From contig WRJC01000014.1 of assembly GCA_009782405.1 (NCBI GenBank), positions 1-64,000 on the forward strand: DNA of 64,000 nucleotides, in the 5' to 3' direction. Of the stretch, positions 51,463-60,892 are shown in pieces. Position 1 is the stretch's first letter; every line of letters starts with the position of its first letter. This stretch comes from Oscillospiraceae bacterium. GTDB lineage: Bacteria > Bacillota_A > Clostridia > Oscillospirales > WRJC01. Both the position numbers and the translations under genes were made by a program. Under the pieces are notes generated by a model, which saw only the letters and a program-made list of their open reading frames with translations, had not been told where the DNA came from and ran no database searches.

Positions 51463-52023
51463 TCATTTTATCGTTTCGCCGGCTTTTCTGCCCTCGGCCA
51501 TCGCGCGGGCGGCAAAATATGCCGTTTGGCGCTTGTAGTCGTTGTTCCAGCGGTTTATTCCCACATAGTCGAATATGGCCGCGCCGGTATGTCGGCAAAA
51601 CCTGTCCATTTGTTCAAGACAAGTCAGCATGCCCCCGCCGCTGCCCCCGGGAGAAGCGACAAGCAAAACTTGCTTTCCCGAAAGCGCGCTGTTTTGCCCG
51701 AATTCGCAGCGCCGCAGCCTGTCCATGAAACTTTTTAGCCCTTCCGCGCTTTCGCCCCAATACACCGGAGTGATTATGCAAAGCATATCTGATTCGCGCA
51801 CTTTTTTTTGCGCCGCTTCGAAACCGTCGCCGCCGTATTCGCATTTGTGCTCTTTCGGGCAAATGCCCCAACCATCGCCACAACATCGGCAGCTTCCGAT
51901 TCCGTCCATTTTAAGCATTTCCACTTCCGCGCCGCCGTCCGCCGCGCCTCTGGCGACTTCCTCCATTATTGAATGGCATAAGCCGTCTTTTTTCGGATTT
52001 CCCGACACGACAAGATATTTCAT
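51463..52023 (-). CDS. Flavodoxin-family NADPH-dependent FMN reductase
   Basis: This protein of 186 residues has the flavodoxin-fold N-terminal strand (YLVVSGNPKKDGL), the CRCCGDGWGICP segment with several Cys, and the conserved loop ITPVYWGESAEGLKSFMDR. Such iron-sulfur-flavoprotein-like oxidoreductases are common in anaerobes. The ATG at 52023 lies nine bases after GGGGA; an ATG at 52032 overlaps it. Its promoter is divergent from that of topB. Confidence 0.83.
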   Translation of the reverse strand: MKYLVVSGNPKKDGLCHSIMEEVARGAADGGAEVEMLKMDGIGSCRCCGDGWGICPKEHKCEYGGDGFEAAQKKVRESDMLCIITPVYWGESAEGLKSFMDRLRRCEFGQNSALSGKQVLLVASPGGSGGGMLTCLEQMDRFCRHTGAAIFDYVGINRWNNDYKRQTAYFAARAMAEGRKAGETIK

Positions 52024-52067
52024 CGTTTCCATTCCCCGCTTTCTTTATTATTGCCCCGGCTTTTTTT

Positions 52068-52096
52068 ATTATACGCCGGAATTCGAATAAAATCAA
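52068..52096 (-). promoter_or_regulatory. SigA-type promoter of the flavoprotein-GH2 operon
   Basis: Minus-strand TTGATT (52096-52091), a 17-base spacer and TATAAT (52073-52068) precede the flavoprotein gene by about 45 bases. Confidence 0.78.
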
Positions 52097-52113
52097 GTCT
52101 TTTTTAATATTTG

Positions 52114-52142
52114 TTGCAATATTTCATCCCGGGATGTATAAT
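52114..52142 (+). promoter_or_regulatory. SigA-type promoter of topB with a palindromic operator in the spacer
   Basis: TTGCAA (52114-52119), a 17-base spacer and TATAAT (52137-52142) precede topB. The spacer holds CATCCCGGGATG (52125-52136), a perfect 12-base palindrome that could be a repressor site. Confidence 0.78.
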
Positions 52143-52173
52143 GGTATCATGAAAAAATAAATGGAGGTTGAAA

Positions 52174-54315
52174 ATGCGACTTGTCATAGCGGAAAAACCC
52201 TCAGTCGGTCGCGAGCTGGCCGGCATTTTGGGCGCAAAAGAAAAAAAAGACGGATATATGGCGGGAAACGGGTACATTGTCAGTTGGGCGATAGGCCATC
52301 TGACCGAACTTGCGGCGCCGGATGACTACGACGATAAATTCAAAGTCTGGAAATTGGAGACATTGCCGATAATGCCGGACAAATTCAAAACTTTGGTGTC
52401 AAAAAAGACTTCGCAGCAATACAAAACGTTAAAAGATTTGATGAACGGCGGCGAAGTGACGGAAATAATATGCGCCACGGACGCGGGGCGGGAAGGGGAA
52501 CTCATATTCCGCCGCATATACGAAAAAACGAATTGCCGCAAGCCGGTGAAGCGCCTTTGGATTTCGAGCATGGAGACATCGTCGATAAAACAGGGATTTG
52601 CCGCGATGAAGGACTGGGGCGAATACGATAACCTATACTATGCTGCGGACTGCCGGCAAAAAGCGGATTGGTTGGTCGGGATGAATCTCACCCGAATGTA
52701 CAGCATATTGCACGGACGCACGTTGAACACCGGCAGAGTCCAAACCCCGACGTTAGCTTTGATCGTGAAGCGGCAAGACGAAATTGAAAACTTCAAGCCG
52801 GAAACATATTTCAACCTCATCGCGAATCTCGGGAGCTTTTTGGCATATGCGAAAGTGGGCAAAAAAAGCGAAGCAGAGGATATAATTGAGCGAAGCCGCA
52901 AAACGGATGCTGTGGTCAAAAGCGTGGAAAAGCAAAAGAAGCGCGAAAATCCGCCGCCGCTTTATGACCTCACGAACTTGCAGCGCGATGCGAACCGCTA
53001 TTTTGGTTCCTCCGCTCAACAAACCCTCGACGCCATGCAAAACATGTACGAACACAAACTCGTGACATATCCCCGCACAGACAGCCGCTATATAACCTCG
53101 GACATGGAAGCGCCGACCAAGGGCTTGATAGAAAACCTGCTTGGCGCGGGGGTTTACGACAATATGACATCCGAGCGGTACAACCGCGACAAAATAACCG
53201 TGAGACAAATAGTGAACGACAAAAAAGTCACCGACCACCACGCCATTTTGCCGACGGCGAAAGTATTGGCGGAAACATACAATAATTTGCCCGCGATCGA
53301 AAAGAAAATACTGACTTTGATCATATACAGGCTTATCGTTTCCGTATATACCGCTCATGTATACATGGCAACGAAAGTGGGGCTCGACATAGCAGGCACG
53401 GAATTTGCGGCGAATGGCAAAGAAATACTCGATTACGGCTACCGTACCGTGGAGGAACGCTTGAAATCGGTTTTGCAGGATTCTTCCGACAAATCAAAAC
53501 GGGCGGATTCGCTATTCGACGTCATATTGCCCGAAATGGAGCAGGGGAGCGTATTTCCGGTGGTTGAAATGACATACGAGGAAAAACAGACGCAGCCTCC
53601 GCGCCCATACACGGAAGACACGCTGCTTTCGGCGATGGAAACAGCGGGTAAGGCGATAGATGACGCAGAACTGCGAGAAGCGATGAAAGAAAGCGGTTTG
53701 GGAACTCCGGCCACGAGGGCATCGATAATAGAGCATATCATAAAGTGCGGATACATGAACCGCGAAGCCAAAAATCTGGTGCCGACGCAAGCGGGCAAAC
53801 TGTATATTTCCCTGGTGCGAAAAGAAGTGAAAGAACCGGAAATGACGGCAAAATGGGAAAAACAATTATCGGAAATACAAAAGGGCGAACTGTCGGGCGA
53901 AATTTTCATGGAAGGGATATCCAAATTTTTGAACGAAGTTATAGCGGAAACAAAAAACAGCCCGCCGAGCGAAAACGCGCCGTCGCTATTTGCAAATACC
54001 CGCGAAATAGCCGGCATATGCCCGAGGTGCGGCAAAAACGTGGTAGATTTGCCAAAAAGCTACTCCTGCGAAAGCGGCAAGGGTGGATGCGGATTTGCGA
54101 TATGGAAAAAAATGTCGGAAAAGAGCGTCAGCATGGCGCAGGCGAAAAAACTTTTGGCAAAAGGGAAAACAGATTTGTTGAAAGGGTTCAAAAGCAAAGC
54201 CGGAAAGCCGTTTGACGCAATTTTGGCGATAGGCGAAAAAGAAGGATTGAAGCAAGTGGTTTTTGAGTTTTCCAATGATGCAAAAAATGCGGAGGATCCC
54301 GAAAAAAAATCATGA
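52174..54315 (+). CDS. topB: DNA topoisomerase III (type IA)
   Basis: This 713-residue enzyme relaxes and decatenates DNA. The toprim domain starts with LVIAEKPSVG and has ICATDAGREGELIFRR. The catalytic Tyr is in VTYPRTDSRY. The C-terminus has a zinc-finger-like segment (CPRCGKNV, then CESGKGGCGFAIWK), as in TopB/TraE-type proteins. The start ATG lies six bases after GGAGG. An early in-frame TTG at 52168 is not needed. It has its own promoter and is not near other plasmid genes. Confidence 0.95.
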   Translation: MRLVIAEKPSVGRELAGILGAKEKKDGYMAGNGYIVSWAIGHLTELAAPDDYDDKFKVWKLETLPIMPDKFKTLVSKKTSQQYKTLKDLMNGGEVTEIICATDAGREGELIFRRIYEKTNCRKPVKRLWISSMETSSIKQGFAAMKDWGEYDNLYYAADCRQKADWLVGMNLTRMYSILHGRTLNTGRVQTPTLALIVKRQDEIENFKPETYFNLIANLGSFLAYAKVGKKSEAEDIIERSRKTDAVVKSVEKQKKRENPPPLYDLTNLQRDANRYFGSSAQQTLDAMQNMYEHKLVTYPRTDSRYITSDMEAPTKGLIENLLGAGVYDNMTSERYNRDKITVRQIVNDKKVTDHHAILPTAKVLAETYNNLPAIEKKILTLIIYRLIVSVYTAHVYMATKVGLDIAGTEFAANGKEILDYGYRTVEERLKSVLQDSSDKSKRADSLFDVILPEMEQGSVFPVVEMTYEEKQTQPPRPYTEDTLLSAMETAGKAIDDAELREAMKESGLGTPATRASIIEHIIKCGYMNREAKNLVPTQAGKLYISLVRKEVKEPEMTAKWEKQLSEIQKGELSGEIFMEGISKFLNEVIAETKNSPPSENAPSLFANTREIAGICPRCGKNVVDLPKSYSCESGKGGCGFAIWKKMSEKSVSMAQAKKLLAKGKTDLLKGFKSKAGKPFDAILAIGEKEGLKQVVFEFSNDAKNAEDPEKKS

Positions 54316-54367
54316 TCTCCAAAAGTTGTATTTCTATATAATTGTCAATTATTTTATATTCATTTTT

Positions 54368-55681
54368 TCATGTGCTGACATCGTAATCGATGGGCAGCAT
54401 ATCCATATCGGCAGAAAACAGGGAAGTCTGTTCCATGTTCTGCATGAAGACAAATTCGTCCGCCCACAATTTGTTTCGCAGGTTGGGGTTTCCCAACATG
54501 TTTTGTCCGCAATATTTGCCTCTGCAGGTGATGAAATATTTGCTTTTTGACAAAGAAACGCGCATATATTTCAAGCTTTCGAACGTCAAAAGCGAAGCTT
54601 TTCTCGCAGCGACGATCTTTTTGGCGCTTGTGATCCCTATTCCGGGAACCCGAAGCAGCGTTTCGTAGTCTGCGGAGTTTATCTCCACGGGAAACATCCC
54701 GATGTTTCGGAGCGCATATGCGGCTTTCGGGTCAATGTCGAAATCGAGGTTCGGCGAATTTTCAGGAAGTATTTCGTCCGGGCTCATGCCATACAGCTTG
54801 ACGAGCCTGTCCGCCTGATACAACCGCCGCCCGCGCCATTTCGGCGTTTTGTATCCGTTTTGGCCGGAAGCGTCGAAGGGGGAATAATAAACCCTGCGCA
54901 AATCGAATTTCTTGTAAAGGGAATCCGCAAGGACGGTTATGGTCCTGTCGCTTTCGCCCATCGCCCCCACCATCATTTGCGTGGTTTGCCCCGCAGGGGC
55001 AAAAAGCCGCCCTGTTTCAGAACGCGCTTTTGCGCCTTTTGACGGATTAAACTCCTTATAAAAATCATTCACCGCCGCCATCGGCGAAAGTATGTTTTTT
55101 CGCGTCTTTTGTTTCGCCAATATTTTGTAGCCTTCGCTGTGCGGAAGCTCGATATTCACGCTCACCCTGTCTGCGAGAAACCCGAGCTGCCGAATCAGGA
55201 GCGGATCCGTCCCGGGCATTATTTTCGCATGGACATAGCCGTCATAGCCGCGCTTTTGCCGGATCGCTTTCAAAGTGTCGATTATAAGCTCCTCGGTGTA
55301 ATCGGCGTTTTTGCATATTGCCGAAGTGATGAAAACGCCGTGGCCGCATTCGTTCGCCGTCGCCAGCGCCAAATCCGCTATTTCTTCGGCATTGTGGGTA
55401 TATCTCCGCTTGTCTTTTGAACAGCGGCAGCCGCAATAGGCGCAATTGAAAGAGCAGTCGTTTGAAACGAAAACTTTGGGGACTGTCGGTGGAGAAAGTT
55501 TTGATTTTATGTTTGATATGCTTTTTCCTATCGCGGCCAAATCGTTTTCGCCCGCTGTTTCCGCGCTGTAATCTCCTCTTGCGAACCTATCTCCGTCGGC
55601 GATGTCGTAAGCGGCATCCTCCCGCATGAGCGAAATTTTATCTTGGAATGAAGGCGTTTTTTGCATTATGATGTTTGGCAT
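54368..55681 (-). CDS. Putative DNA modification/repair radical SAM protein
   Basis: This protein of 437 residues has the radical SAM cluster motif CAYCGCRC in CSFNCAYCGCRC, then the SAM-fold strands. A helix-hairpin-helix DNA-binding segment lies near the C-terminus (TLLRVPGIGITSAKKIVAARK, shown here as two parts: LRVPGIGITSAKK and IVAARK). This matches the family labelled putative DNA modification/repair radical SAM protein, often linked to a uracil-DNA-glycosylase-like gene. That partner is absent here. The ATG follows GAGAGGA. Reaction unproven. Confidence 0.9.
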   Translation of the reverse strand: MPNIIMQKTPSFQDKISLMREDAAYDIADGDRFARGDYSAETAGENDLAAIGKSISNIKSKLSPPTVPKVFVSNDCSFNCAYCGCRCSKDKRRYTHNAEEIADLALATANECGHGVFITSAICKNADYTEELIIDTLKAIRQKRGYDGYVHAKIMPGTDPLLIRQLGFLADRVSVNIELPHSEGYKILAKQKTRKNILSPMAAVNDFYKEFNPSKGAKARSETGRLFAPAGQTTQMMVGAMGESDRTITVLADSLYKKFDLRRVYYSPFDASGQNGYKTPKWRGRRLYQADRLVKLYGMSPDEILPENSPNLDFDIDPKAAYALRNIGMFPVEINSADYETLLRVPGIGITSAKKIVAARKASLLTFESLKYMRVSLSKSKYFITCRGKYCGQNMLGNPNLRNKLWADEFVFMQNMEQTSLFSADMDMLPIDYDVST

Positions 55682-55713
55682 ATACGATTCCTCTCTTCGC
55701 TTTTGTTGAATAT

Positions 55714-55743
55714 ATTATACCATGCAAAACGCACGTTTGTCAA
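55714..55743 (-). promoter_or_regulatory. SigA-type promoter of the radical SAM gene
   Basis: Minus-strand TTGACA (55743-55738), an 18-base spacer and TATAAT (55719-55714) precede the start by about 33 bases. It is the only listed promoter with an 18-base spacer. Confidence 0.8.
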
Positions 55744-55793
55744 GGGCAAATTACTCAAATTAAAAAATATTTTCCTAAAACAAGAAAATATTG

Positions 55794-55822
55794 TTGACAA
55801 AAAAATATGAATGTAGTATAAT
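55794..55822 (+). promoter_or_regulatory. Perfect SigA-type promoter
   Basis: TTGACA (55794-55799), a 17-base spacer and TATAAT (55817-55822) precede the Cys-rich protein gene by 37 bases. It is divergent from the radical SAM promoter. Confidence 0.87.
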
Positions 55823-55859
55823 GGACTCATACTCAATTGCCCGAAAGGAAAAAATCGAC

Positions 55860-56990
55860 ATGGTCACGAAAATGACTCTCGCGCATTTTTTGAACAAAGA
55901 AGCATTCGAAACAATCAGGGAGCGGCTCATAAAACCTTCAAAAAACGAAAAGAATAAAAACCTGACTTACACTTCTTGCTGCGAACCCATCACCGAAATC
56001 AGCCTCCGGGAAACCGACAAAACGAAACCGGTCCACGCATATGTAATGCAGGTTACGCTTGACTGCACAAAAAAGGAAGCGGAAACAGATTTTTGGGATT
56101 GGGTCGCGGCTCTCTATCAGGAAAAATTTTCAATCAAAAATATCAAAGATTTTCCGGAATACGAAAAATTTGTATGCGACTACGCAGAATATGAAATGCG
56201 TTTGCCCGTAGACAATCCGGACAAAGCGCTCGCCAAAATAACTTCGAAAGGCCGCTGGCTGCCCGAACAGCTGGACAAAGAAATGTGGGACAGCCATAAA
56301 CAAAAATTCGGGCAATACAATTTCTATTTTTCAAAAGACGGAAAATCGAATTTTTTGGTCCGCGCCTGCTGCGACGGGTCATTGTTGAAGAAAAAATGCG
56401 CAGATCCGGGAAAAATCCGCGCAAATGGGGTCGATCCCGATTATGTCTTGGATCCGGAAACCGAAGAACTGTACATGAGCGCCTGGAAAGTCAGGGCGAT
56501 GTCGGCGAACCGCGTCAACAAAGCGGTTTATGCCCCTGAAGAAATAAAAAAGGTTTTGGCTAACGGATACAGGACGGTCGCTTCGGAATTCATCGATTTG
56601 GCGAAAAAACGCGAACTGAAACCGGACGTGCAGTACACTCCGGCAAAAAAAGCTTGGAAATGCGCGTACAGCGACAAAAAGGCAAAGCGGGTGATTTTCA
56701 CCGTTTTCGCATCTCCCGGCGAATTGAAAATCAAGGCGAACCTATTCGCCATTGACAAATATTTGAAAAACCACAACCTTTCGGGCGCGATAAAAAGCCA
56801 ATTGCTGAACAATTGCTGGAACTGCGGGGAATGCACCGGAAATAACTGCCGCAGGGGCGTGAAATTTTCGATGGATGGGCAATCGCATTACAAATGCATC
56901 GGCGGGGCTTTCACTTTTATTAATCTCGAAATTGCGGATTTCCGCAAAATCATCGAATTGACAGAATCGGAATTGAATGAGGCGCGATGA
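55860..56990 (+). CDS. Uncharacterised protein with C-terminal Cys cluster
   Basis: This 376-residue cytoplasmic protein has no family I can name. Its C-terminus has NNCWNCGECTGNNCRRG followed by HYKCIGG. This gives five Cys in about 35 residues that may bind zinc or an iron-sulfur cluster, as in some clostridial proteins of unknown function. The rest is rich in Lys, Glu and aromatic residues. I start at the ATG at 55860, about ten bases after AAAGGA; earlier ATG codons lie inside the promoter. It has its own consensus promoter and is divergent from the radical SAM gene. Confidence 0.7.
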   Translation: MVTKMTLAHFLNKEAFETIRERLIKPSKNEKNKNLTYTSCCEPITEISLRETDKTKPVHAYVMQVTLDCTKKEAETDFWDWVAALYQEKFSIKNIKDFPEYEKFVCDYAEYEMRLPVDNPDKALAKITSKGRWLPEQLDKEMWDSHKQKFGQYNFYFSKDGKSNFLVRACCDGSLLKKKCADPGKIRANGVDPDYVLDPETEELYMSAWKVRAMSANRVNKAVYAPEEIKKVLANGYRTVASEFIDLAKKRELKPDVQYTPAKKAWKCAYSDKKAKRVIFTVFASPGELKIKANLFAIDKYLKNHNLSGAIKSQLLNNCWNCGECTGNNCRRGVKFSMDGQSHYKCIGGAFTFINLEIADFRKIIELTESELNEAR

Positions 56991-57009
56991 CAATATGCGG
57001 CCATTATGA

Positions 57010-58329
57010 CTATATATGTTTTTTGACAATCATTACACGGCCATCCTGCTTAGGAAATATAATCTCCTGCCGCCCGTCTCCATCGACGTCCGCGATACGC
57101 GAATGAACTTCGCCGTTATAAAAATAATCTTTGATTTGAGAGTCGCCAAACGGCGCTTCACCCAAAAGATTTCCTTGCAAATCCATGAACATGGCTTTCA
57201 ATTGAAACCGGACTGTCTGATAACACCGGTGATATTCTGAAATCGGACCCGAAACAAAAGGCATATGCGCTTGTTGCGAAAGGAATATCTCAGGCTCTGA
57301 TTCAGGCGCCCATTGTATAATATGGCAACGCGACGGCAGCAGCTTCAAATTTAATTTTTTATGCTCTTCAGAATCGAAAGCAGTCCATGGCAGAATATTG
57401 GTTATATCTTTTATGTTTTTTCCGTTCCCGGAAAACAACAAGCCTCTTTTATTGCTTCCCCATAATTCCGATATGAAGACAATCCGGCCTTTGTTATGAT
57501 TCGGCGCGGAAGTATGGGCTATCCATTGCCCGTGTTCAAATTTTTCGGATATATTCCATATTACATCGCCTTTAAAATCAAGAAGGATACCCTTTTCCAC
57601 CAATATTTGGAAATTTCCTTCGCCCAAAAAATTTCCCATAGCTATGTCGTCGAAATGAGAATCGTCAATATAGCCATCTACCCTTTTGCGGAGCATAACC
57701 GTCCCGTCGTGGTCCAGAAGCACCAAATCGCCCGCGTTCGGTTCGGTTCGTTTGCCGCTCCAGTCAATATGGCAATCTACCGTGCAGAAAGCTATTTCAT
57801 CAAAACCGTCACCGTCTATGTCTGCAAAATGGATTTCGTGGCCGCAATCATTGCGAAATCCTCCGGTTTTCCATATTTCTTTGAAATCAGTATCCAAGGC
57901 GACAATTTCCCCTCCGGCAATATATGCGACAATAGAAATCTCTTCAAATGCGGAAATTTTTGCCACGCCGATAAGCGGTACATTTAATCCGTAGCTTTCT
58001 TTTTTGCCGGATTCCAATTTATATTCCCTTATCTTGTTCCCTTTTCCGTCAAAGGCGGCGATGCTTTTGCCGGCCGGAACTATTATTTCATCTCGACCGT
58101 CGCCGTCAATATCTGCGGCGCATATAATGGCCGTGCCCCAATTTCCGGTATTGTCGAGATTTTTTTCAAAAAGCAATTCGCTCTCTAAATTGAAAGTTTT
58201 CAACAGGGTTCCGCTTTGATTCAAGGAAATAAATTCCATTTTGCCATCGCCGTCCACATCGCCAACTTCAAACGAATAATTCGGATAATACTTTAAATCA
58301 ACTTTTTCGTTTGCGATATAATAACTCAT
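57010..58329 (-). CDS. FG-GAP/VCBS-repeat protein without signal peptide
   Basis: This protein of 439 residues has repeated calcium-binding-like DxDGDGxxE loops: DVDGDGKMEF, DIDGDGRDEI, DIDGDGFDEI and DVDGDGRQEI. These form a beta-propeller as in FG-GAP proteins and rhamnogalacturonan-lyase-like domains. No signal peptide is found, which is unusual for such propellers; an upstream extension without start evidence exists. The chosen ATG follows GGGGGA at eleven bases. It lies 34 bases after the GH38 gene and may handle or sense glycans. Function unproven. Confidence 0.72.
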   Translation of the reverse strand: MSYYIANEKVDLKYYPNYSFEVGDVDGDGKMEFISLNQSGTLLKTFNLESELLFEKNLDNTGNWGTAIICAADIDGDGRDEIIVPAGKSIAAFDGKGNKIREYKLESGKKESYGLNVPLIGVAKISAFEEISIVAYIAGGEIVALDTDFKEIWKTGGFRNDCGHEIHFADIDGDGFDEIAFCTVDCHIDWSGKRTEPNAGDLVLLDHDGTVMLRKRVDGYIDDSHFDDIAMGNFLGEGNFQILVEKGILLDFKGDVIWNISEKFEHGQWIAHTSAPNHNKGRIVFISELWGSNKRGLLFSGNGKNIKDITNILPWTAFDSEEHKKLNLKLLPSRCHIIQWAPESEPEIFLSQQAHMPFVSGPISEYHRCYQTVRFQLKAMFMDLQGNLLGEAPFGDSQIKDYFYNGEVHSRIADVDGDGRQEIIFPKQDGRVMIVKKHI

Positions 58330-58363
58330 TGTAAATAAATCCCCCGTGATTTTGTCCTTTTCA

Positions 58364-60868
58364 TCAAACAATTTTGAAAGAGCGGATTTCGTTTGCCTTG
58401 AGCGGAAAACAAATTTTGCCGCCGTTTGTTTTTGCATCTTGAACTGAAAGTTCTTTTTCGGTGAAATCCACCGCTGTGGCGCGCATAAATGACATCCCCG
58501 GCAAATTTATGCTGATTTCCGCTTGTTCAATTTCTTTTCCGGCGGTTTCGTAAATGCGCAGCATATATCCGCCCGGAGAACATTTGAAGCAAGTCGCTAT
58601 TATGTTTGGGTAGTTTGCGGACAAAAAGCTGTGCTTGGCGGGAAGGACTCCTTTGTGCGCCCCGCATTTATGGACCCTTGCGGGTACATTGAGCTCCCTG
58701 CCGGCTCTCGCCGCAGTTGCCGGATCGCATTCGCCTTTATGGGGCAAAAGCGCGAATTTGAAAGGTATGCTTTTTCCGATTTCAAAACCTCCGGAAGCGG
58801 ACTCATCTTCGCTATAGCCTCCTCCGGAATACATCTTGTAACTCACCGCCCTCATCAGGCAAATCGAAATGACGCTGTCTTTTACCGCATTTCCCGGAAT
58901 TCCGGCATTCAAAACGGTCAGGCCGGCAATGTTGTCGCTGTAATCCATGAAATCCACGGCGGGGTATTCGCCCTGTTTTGTCTCGGTGTGCCCGAACGGG
59001 ATCCCGCGGATGATTTTCGCGCTTTTCGCATTCGAATTTACGGGGATCGCTGAAAGGTAGCGCACATCTTTTGAGCGGTTTTCGATGGCTCCCTCGACAA
59101 TAATTTGAGGAATATCGTTATATACCGTAATCTTGGACCAAAAGCAGTTTCCGCCGAAATCTTCGCAATCGAGCGCAAACTCTTGTTTTAAAGCGTTTTT
59201 GGAGATTTTGGCGGAAATTTCAATGTCTTTTGAATACAACGAACCCGGCGCGCCGTATATCGGTTTTGATTTGTCGAAAGGCACGGAAGCGGAAGCGTAG
59301 AGAGGTTCGTACAATTCCCAAAAATCGCCCGTATCAAGCTGTTTGACCATCATCGCCCCGTGGGGCCTGCTTGAATCGATGAGTTCTTCCCCGGATTTTA
59401 GCTTAATGCTTTCGATTGCGCCGTTTTTGTTGTTTATTTCGACGCAAAAAAAATCATTTTCAAATTTGGTTTTTTTTGCAGGGTTTATTGGCTCCTGCTG
59501 AGTTTTTATTGGTTCTCCGCTTTTTGGAACGATGTGGAACACCTCGTAGCCCATCGAAGGCAAAAGCGGGGCAAAATGCACGAATGCTTCGCGAAGCCCG
59601 CCATCGGGATAATGCTTGGCCTCCGAAAGTGCAAAAAGGAGCTCTTTTCCCGCGCTATCCAAAACCGAAATGTTTCCTGCGTTTTCCTGCTCGATTCCGA
59701 TATGCACCGATACAAAATCGCGCCGCTCCCAGCAAAGCGGGTTGAAAACAAATACGGAAATGCCTTCTCCCGAAGTGTCGGCGTTTTCGGACAATGTTTT
59801 CAACGCTTCGCCGGATACCAAGTCGGCCACAATCGCGGAAAATTCATAGCGGCTCATAATCAAGTCGAAAACTTTGTCAACATGGCATCCGCACAAATCG
59901 TCGTGGAATTGGTTGAAAAGCACATTGTCCCAAGCAAGCCCGAAATTTTTGTCCGAAATGGTTTTTTTTGCCATCGCCGAAAGGATTTCCGCAGTGGTGA
60001 GTTTTTCTTCAAGGGAGCGATTTTTGTGTTTTACCTCTATTCGCGAACTGTATACTCCTTGGAATGTGGGGTTTAAATCCGCTTCGATTATTTGCAGCAG
60101 GTCGCGCGATTTTTCCATTTCGGCAAAATACTGGTCCGGGGTCGCCAAAATTATTTTTATGTCCGAATGGGTTTTGTTGAATTCCGCGATTCGGGCGGGT
60201 ATGCCGAAATCCGGCGCCCCGAGGTCTATTCCTTCCGCTAAAAGCAGCGCATCCGCAGCGGCAAATTTTTTTAGCTGCGTGGCCCGCTCGATTATCGCTT
60301 CATCGAAAGCTGCTTGGCTTTCGCGCGCCCCGCCGATCCCGCCGTAGCTAAAAGGCATATGGTGGCACAAAATTTCGCTTTTGTCAGGCGCCCTCCAGAT
60401 AAAATCTTTGCAGGCGAAATCCGTGACGCGCGCGAACGCATGATATTTGAAACCCGCTTGTTTGACGAGTTGAGGGGTGTTCGGGGAATGGCCGAAACTG
60501 TCGAGCGTCCAGCCGATTTCGACATTCGCGTTTAAATTTTCGCGGCAATAGCCCACACCTCTCAAAAATTGCCTCGCCAGCGATTCGCCGGAGGGGATGT
60601 TCATGTCAGCCATCGAATACATTCCGCACGTTATGCAAAGCCTTCCTTCGCGGATAAATTCCATGAACGATTTTTTGCATTCGGGGTAACGCTCCAAAAA
60701 AGGTTCGATGTAGCAAACCTGCTCGAGCGTGAATTTATATTCCGGATCTTTTTTAAGGAGTTTGAGCGCATCCAAAATGTTTGAAAACCCCCACATCAAA
60801 TATTCCTCCCGAGTCAGAAAAACTTCAGCGTCGAAATGCGTGTGCGGCACAAAATACACTTTTAGCAT
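58364..60868 (-). CDS. Glycoside hydrolase family 38 alpha-mannosidase
   Basis: This 834-residue enzyme has the GH38 catalytic domain, with VPHTHFDAEV (metal ligands His11 and Asp13) and GWTLDSFGHSP with the nucleophile Asp123. The linker and C-terminal beta domains follow. It removes alpha-linked mannose from N-glycans or related oligosaccharides. No signal peptide is seen, so substrates are taken up first. The start ATG follows AAGAAGGGA. The position after asnS (24 bases) and before the FG-GAP gene (34 bases) indicates one transcript. With the GH2 beta-mannosidase it could dismantle the mannose part of N-glycans. Confidence 0.93.
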   Translation of the reverse strand: MLKVYFVPHTHFDAEVFLTREEYLMWGFSNILDALKLLKKDPEYKFTLEQVCYIEPFLERYPECKKSFMEFIREGRLCITCGMYSMADMNIPSGESLARQFLRGVGYCRENLNANVEIGWTLDSFGHSPNTPQLVKQAGFKYHAFARVTDFACKDFIWRAPDKSEILCHHMPFSYGGIGGARESQAAFDEAIIERATQLKKFAAADALLLAEGIDLGAPDFGIPARIAEFNKTHSDIKIILATPDQYFAEMEKSRDLLQIIEADLNPTFQGVYSSRIEVKHKNRSLEEKLTTAEILSAMAKKTISDKNFGLAWDNVLFNQFHDDLCGCHVDKVFDLIMSRYEFSAIVADLVSGEALKTLSENADTSGEGISVFVFNPLCWERRDFVSVHIGIEQENAGNISVLDSAGKELLFALSEAKHYPDGGLREAFVHFAPLLPSMGYEVFHIVPKSGEPIKTQQEPINPAKKTKFENDFFCVEINNKNGAIESIKLKSGEELIDSSRPHGAMMVKQLDTGDFWELYEPLYASASVPFDKSKPIYGAPGSLYSKDIEISAKISKNALKQEFALDCEDFGGNCFWSKITVYNDIPQIIVEGAIENRSKDVRYLSAIPVNSNAKSAKIIRGIPFGHTETKQGEYPAVDFMDYSDNIAGLTVLNAGIPGNAVKDSVISICLMRAVSYKMYSGGGYSEDESASGGFEIGKSIPFKFALLPHKGECDPATAARAGRELNVPARVHKCGAHKGVLPAKHSFLSANYPNIIATCFKCSPGGYMLRIYETAGKEIEQAEISINLPGMSFMRATAVDFTEKELSVQDAKTNGGKICFPLKANEIRSFKIV

Positions 60869-60892
60869 TTTAAAAATCCCTTCTTTTTAAAA

